Shown: piece by piece, positions 60,053 through 64,000 of the stretch
How the letters are laid out: every line of letters begins with the position of its first letter
How positions within the stretch are numbered: position 1 is the stretch's first letter
Assembly: GCA_947627425.1 (NCBI GenBank)
Contig: CANQVZ010000001.1
Coordinates: 62,001 to 126,000 of the forward strand
DNA from: an uncultured Clostridia bacterium
Lineage (GTDB): Bacteria; Bacillota; Clostridia; Lachnospirales; CAG-274
Direction: 5' to 3'
DNA length: 64,000 bases
The notes under the pieces: generated by a model
What the model was told of the DNA's origin: nothing
Seen by the model: the letters and a program-made list of their open reading frames with translations, nothing else
Databases searched by the model: none
Program-made: the position numbers and the translations under genes

Positions 60053-60398
60053 TGGAGATGAGGGGAATCGAACCCCTGTCCGAAAACCCGTTGTTCAGGT
60101 CGTCTACCATTATAGTCGGTCTTTATTTATTCCCTCGGCGCTCTGCCGACAGACAGGCCAAGCGTCTTGGTAGCTTCATAGTTTCTTTTTACTCCTCAAA
60201 GCTTTGGAGCAAAAGTTCTCCGCAAGGTCGACGCTGAGTCCGAGGCTGCGGAACACCTCGGGTCAGCGAGCAGCAATTAGGCTGCTAATGCAACTGTATC
60301 GTTGTCTTTTATTATTTAGGTTTTGGGCTTTTAAGGAGTCTCCCGCCTCCAATGGCTGTCCCGAACTTCAAGATCCCCGTCGAAACCATTGCATCCCC
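60053..60398 (-). ncRNA. ssrA: tmRNA
   Basis: GGGGATGCAATGGTTTCGACGGGG 5' end; GGACAGGGGTTCGATTCCCCTCATCTCCA 3' tRNA-like end; tag reading frame ending ...DNDTVALAA*. Confidence 0.96.
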
Positions 60399-60559
60399 AT
60401 GATATTTTATATGCAACTTTATTATATAATATTACGCCAAAAAGTCAAGAGATGTTATTTAACAAAATAATTACAATTAATTGACTTGCGCAAAAAACAG
60501 TTTATTTTAACGCCGTAATGATGTATACTTGAAATATAACAAATTTAAGGCGGTGCGAT

Positions 60560-62413
60560 ATGGGCGGTATTTCCGAATTTATATTCAAGGCAAGATACAA
60601 AATAAAGAGAAAAAGGCTTAGCTATGAAAGCTATCTGAAAAATGAGGACAGAGTTAATTTTGACCTGCCCGTATTGAGGCGCGCGCCTCTCGTGTCGCTT
60701 GTTTTCTATGCCGAGGGCGACTATAAGCCCGCTCTTGAGGCATTGAAGGCGCAGGTGTGCTACAAAAATTATGAGATAATAGTCATAAGTCCAAACGACA
60801 TAGAGGAAAACGCCGGCGCCGTCATAACGGAATACGGCTGCGACAGGCTCACGGCTTACAGAACGGGGCTTGAAACGGCAAAGGGCGAATATATAGGCTT
60901 TTTGGACAAGGACACTCTGCTTGCCGAAACAGCCGTTTATTACATGATGCGTCAGCTTGTATATAATGACTACGACATCATTTATTCCGACGAGGACAGG
61001 CTCTTGGACGGAAAGCGCACAGATCCGTTTTTTAAACCCGGCTGGTCGCCCCATACCCTCGGCAGCTTTGACTACATAGGCTTTGCCCTCATAAGAAGAA
61101 GCCTTATAAATAAATTTGACGGCTGCTATGCTCTTTTGAGAGAGCTTGCACAAAGGGATATAAAGGTATCTCACATAGAAAGAGTGCTTGTACACAGGCT
61201 GAATGCGGAAAGGGAGATCCGCTCCGCTCCCGTGTATGCGGGAAACGCAAGTGTGAGCATAATTATACCCTCAAAGGACAATATAGCCTGCCTTGAAAGG
61301 TGCATAAAGAGCATAAGGGAAAAAAGCAGCTACAAAAACTACGAAATAACGGTCGTAGACAACGGCAGCGCGGAGGATGCAAGGCGGAGGTCAGAAGGTC
61401 TTGCCGACAAATATATATATGAAAAGCGGGATTTTAATTTTGCGTATATGTGCAACAGGGGCGCGGAAAGCGCGGAGGGCGATTTCCTGCTCTTTCTCAA
61501 CGACGACACGGAAGTGATAAGCGAAAACTGGCTTGAAGCCATGCTTGCCTATGCCTCCGACCCTCTTGCGGGCGCGGTGGGCTGCAAGCTTTTATATCCC
61601 GACAGCGACAGAATACAGCACTGCGGCATAATAAACATTGCAAACGGTCCCGTACACTGCTTCATAGGGCAGAAGGACGAAGAGCTATATCATGATTTCA
61701 ACAACATTGCCTGCAATTTTTCTGCCGTTACGGGTGCCTGCCTTATGATAGACAGGAATAAATTTGAGGGCTTTGACACAGAGCTGCCCGTTGCTTACAA
61801 CGATGTTGAGCTATGCTTTGCTCTCAGAGAAAAGGGACTGCACAATGTGTCCGTGAACAGCGTCAAGCTGCGGCACTATGAATCGGCGTCAAGAGGCGAC
61901 GACAGAAGGAACGCCGAAAAGCTCGTAAGGCTGTATAAGGACAGGCAATATCTCTATGAAAAGCACAGGCGCTTTTATTTCAGGGACGACCTCTACAACA
62001 GCGCGCTCACAAGGCACAGGGCGGACTTTTCATATGAGCTGCCCGAATACTACGCAAGGGGCGGTTTTTCAAAGGCTGTGCATTATCCCGAAAGATACGA
62101 GGACAGTAATATGCATTGTCACATAGAGTATGTATCGGGCGGAGATATAATAAGGATAAACGGCACTGCATATACCGACAGCCTGCCCGCAAGGGTGTAT
62201 GTGCTCGTTGTTACGGCGGACGACATAGCCATACCCATAAAGGCTGTGCACGAGCTGAGAGAGGATATAAGCGAAAATACGCTGTGCGGCTTCTGCGCCA
62301 ATATAGATGCCAATTTGTTTGAAAGGGGTAGGTATCGCCTCGGCGTGATGCTTGCGGACGGACTTACAAAGCATATCGTAATGACGGAGGAGTATGTGGA
62401 GATAAAGGTGTAA
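60560..62413 (+). CDS. Family 2 glycosyltransferase (GT-A fold, rhamnosyltransferase-like)
   Basis: VSIIIPSKDNIACLERCIKSIREKSSYKNYEITVVDNGS, LLFLNDDTEVISENWLEAML, VTGACLMIDRNKFEGFD. Confidence 0.9.
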   Translation: MGGISEFIFKARYKIKRKRLSYESYLKNEDRVNFDLPVLRRAPLVSLVFYAEGDYKPALEALKAQVCYKNYEIIVISPNDIEENAGAVITEYGCDRLTAYRTGLETAKGEYIGFLDKDTLLAETAVYYMMRQLVYNDYDIIYSDEDRLLDGKRTDPFFKPGWSPHTLGSFDYIGFALIRRSLINKFDGCYALLRELAQRDIKVSHIERVLVHRLNAEREIRSAPVYAGNASVSIIIPSKDNIACLERCIKSIREKSSYKNYEITVVDNGSAEDARRRSEGLADKYIYEKRDFNFAYMCNRGAESAEGDFLLFLNDDTEVISENWLEAMLAYASDPLAGAVGCKLLYPDSDRIQHCGIINIANGPVHCFIGQKDEELYHDFNNIACNFSAVTGACLMIDRNKFEGFDTELPVAYNDVELCFALREKGLHNVSVNSVKLRHYESASRGDDRRNAEKLVRLYKDRQYLYEKHRRFYFRDDLYNSALTRHRADFSYELPEYYARGGFSKAVHYPERYEDSNMHCHIEYVSGGDIIRINGTAYTDSLPARVYVLVVTADDIAIPIKAVHELREDISENTLCGFCANIDANLFERGRYRLGVMLADGLTKHIVMTEEYVEIKV

Positions 62414-62461
62414 CACGCAGAAAATATCTTGTTGTATGATTTTTTTGACATACAAAGCATA

Positions 62462-62582
62462 CCCCTTCAGTCAGGCTAACGCCTGACAGCTCCCCCAGAG
62501 GGGGAGCCAAGAATTTGGGGCTGACCGCTGCCTCTCGGCGCCCCTGTGGGGGAGCTGGCGCCCGAAGGGCGACTGAGGGGGC
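62462..62582. repeat. Palindromic intergenic repeat, copy R4
   Basis: CCCCTTCAGTCAGGC...GACTGAGGGGG terminal inverted complement; internal CTCCCCCAGAGGGGGAG and CTCTCGGCGCCCC. Confidence 0.75.
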
Positions 62583-62679
62583 TATGTCTACATAAAACTT
62601 TGCGGTGCAATGGGAAGGTGTCAATCCGAAAGGATTGACGGAATGGTCTTGTTTGTATAAAGATACTTTTTCTACACTC

Positions 62680-62707
62680 AAAAAAAGCCGACCAAGTCGG
62701 CTTTTTG
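62680..62707. terminator. Terminator-like hairpin
   Basis: AAAAAAGCCGACcaaGTCGGCTTTTTG. Confidence 0.75.
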
Positions 62708-62723
62708 TTTCAACAAGCCATTA

Positions 62724-62900
62724 TCAGCTTCTTGAACTCTGGTTATTGCTTGAATTCTTGCTTGAGCTGTTGTTTGAATTCTTATTTGAATTCTTGCTTG
62801 AATTCTTCTCCATTTCCTGGCTGATCTCGTTTGCAAACTCAACTCTGTTTGAGCTGTTGTTTGAATTTTTGCTTGAGCTTCTCTCGCTTCTGTTGTTCAT
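62724..62900 (-). CDS. 58 aa Ser/Asn-rich small protein (possibly SASP-like)
   Basis: AGGAGGTCACAAATT-ATG; MNNRSERSSSKNSNNSSNRVEFANEISQEMEKNSSKNSNKNSNNSSSKNSSNNQSSRS. Confidence 0.65.
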   Translation of the reverse strand: MNNRSERSSSKNSNNSSNRVEFANEISQEMEKNSSKNSNKNSNNSSSKNSSNNQSSRS

Positions 62901-63164
62901 AATTTGTGACCTCCTAAAATATAAAGACATTTGCCTTACACTATTAGTATGTATAAATAACATTTTAATATACTGTAAAAATATTCCTCAAAAAAAATAT
63001 ATAAAAACAGCCGTTGATATTTGTATATTTAAGCCATTGAAAAAACTCCAAGTATGGTATAATATAGAAGTGATGTTTTTATCATGGGGCAAGATCGCAT
63101 ATATTTGTATATGTTGTTTTGCCTTTTTATAAAATTAAAAAAAATTTGCAAAGGAGCTAAAAAA

Positions 63165-63311
63165 ATGAAAAAGTATTATTCCGGACCCGATGTAAAGATC
63201 GATATGTACAAAGCCGAGGATGTTATGGCTGCGTCTGCCATTACCATCAAACCGCTTGACAAACCAGGAAACTTTGAAGCTAAATATACCTTGGGCAAGC
63301 TTAAATATTGA
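63165..63311 (+). CDS. 48 aa peptide MKKYYSGPDVKIDMYKAEDVMAASAITIKPLDKPGNFEAKYTLGKLKY
   Basis: AAAGGAGC upstream of ATG 63165; ends 12 nt before the following secreted-protein gene. Confidence 0.65.
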   Translation: MKKYYSGPDVKIDMYKAEDVMAASAITIKPLDKPGNFEAKYTLGKLKY

Positions 63312-63323
63312 TAGGAGGCAGAC

Positions 63324-64000
63324 ATGATGAAAAGATTTTTTTCAAGAATAGCTGCGGCTGTTATAACGGGCGTGATGCTGGTTTCGTCTGCTGTGCCTGC
63401 TATGGCGGAAGAACTTGATGTTCAAGCACCACAAAAATATGAAGACCCTATAAGCAACGGCACAGTTGAAATATATGCTGTTGATGAAGATGGCAATAAA
63501 TTAGATGACAAATTTCAACCTAAGAATGTAAATCTAGAAACAGATAAATTTGCAAGGGTTGAAGCTCAAGAAATAGTTGACAATAAATACTTTTCTCGCT
63601 TTGAGTATGTAACACCTGCAAGAAAATATATAGCAAGCTATAATCCTACATTTACATTTTATGTAGACCCACCTATGACTATAGAGATAGTATATACCTC
63701 TTCCACTGACACAGTGAAAGATAAAAACACGGTTTCGGGTATGTACAAAGCTCCCGTTGTTGACGGAGATAAAACATATTTTTACGGCTGTGTGGCGGCA
63801 AGCAAAGATATAAAAGACAGCCCTATGAGTATAACTTTCGGTCGTTCAATGCACAATGCCGGCGACAGCTCCGATGCAAATAATAACAGTTCGGAAACAT
63901 TTGAGACAGATAAGGCGCAGAATATATACTATACCGACGGCGAAACCGGCGCATCAAATACCTTCCAATATATAGTTTCAAGCGCAATACAGACAGGCGG
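63324..64000 (+). CDS. N-terminal part of a secreted protein (runs off the window)
   Basis: ATAGGAGGCAGAC-ATG; MMKRFFSRIAAAVITGVMLVSSAVPAMAEE signal peptide; frame open to base 64000. Confidence 0.75.
   Translation, partial: MMKRFFSRIAAAVITGVMLVSSAVPAMAEELDVQAPQKYEDPISNGTVEIYAVDEDGNKLDDKFQPKNVNLETDKFARVEAQEIVDNKYFSRFEYVTPARKYIASYNPTFTFYVDPPMTIEIVYTSSTDTVKDKNTVSGMYKAPVVDGDKTYFYGCVAASKDIKDSPMSITFGRSMHNAGDSSDANNNSSETFETDKAQNIYYTDGETGASNTFQYIVSSAIQTG

Noticed and set aside
60052-60470. ORFs 60052-60237 and 60204-60470
   Set aside because: Inside and adjacent to the tmRNA gene; no coding signal beyond chance.

Overview
The window reads as a chromosomal segment of a low-to-mid GC Clostridia-like Firmicute. 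Most of it is housekeeping genes: feoAB, glnS, an LCP protein, lepA-hemW, an EF-G paralog, rqcH, yicC-gmk-rpoZ-priA-def-fmt, aspS-gatCAB, tilS-hpt, uvrC, tagO/wecA-like, upp, rpiB, TsaC/Sua5, radA, asnB, pepF, glgA, an NfnAB-type oxidoreductase pair and a glycosyltransferase. RNA features are a T-box leader before aspS-gatCAB, a tRNA-Phe, a tmRNA and several intrinsic terminators. Palindromic dispersed intergenic repeats recur across the window. No rRNA, CRISPR array, prophage or intact transposon was seen. The strongest second-look items are: (1) a 5-codon ORF (MRKSG) nested inside an intrinsic terminator between a strong promoter and a MATE transporter gene, which looks like a ribosome-sensing attenuator; (2) a T-box whose specifier loop reads GAAC, giving overlapping GAA (Glu) and AAC (Asn) codons, in a genome segment that also encodes GlnRS; (3) a compact promoter-to-terminator element with a C-rich segment, a candidate sRNA; (4) a duplicated terminator flanking a palindromic repeat after gatB; (5) a TTG-start small ORF missing from the ORF track; (6) a hyperacidic tail on RNAP omega; (7) a short MKKYY... 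peptide ORF directly upstream of a secreted protein at the window end. All calls come from reading the sequence; no database search was run.
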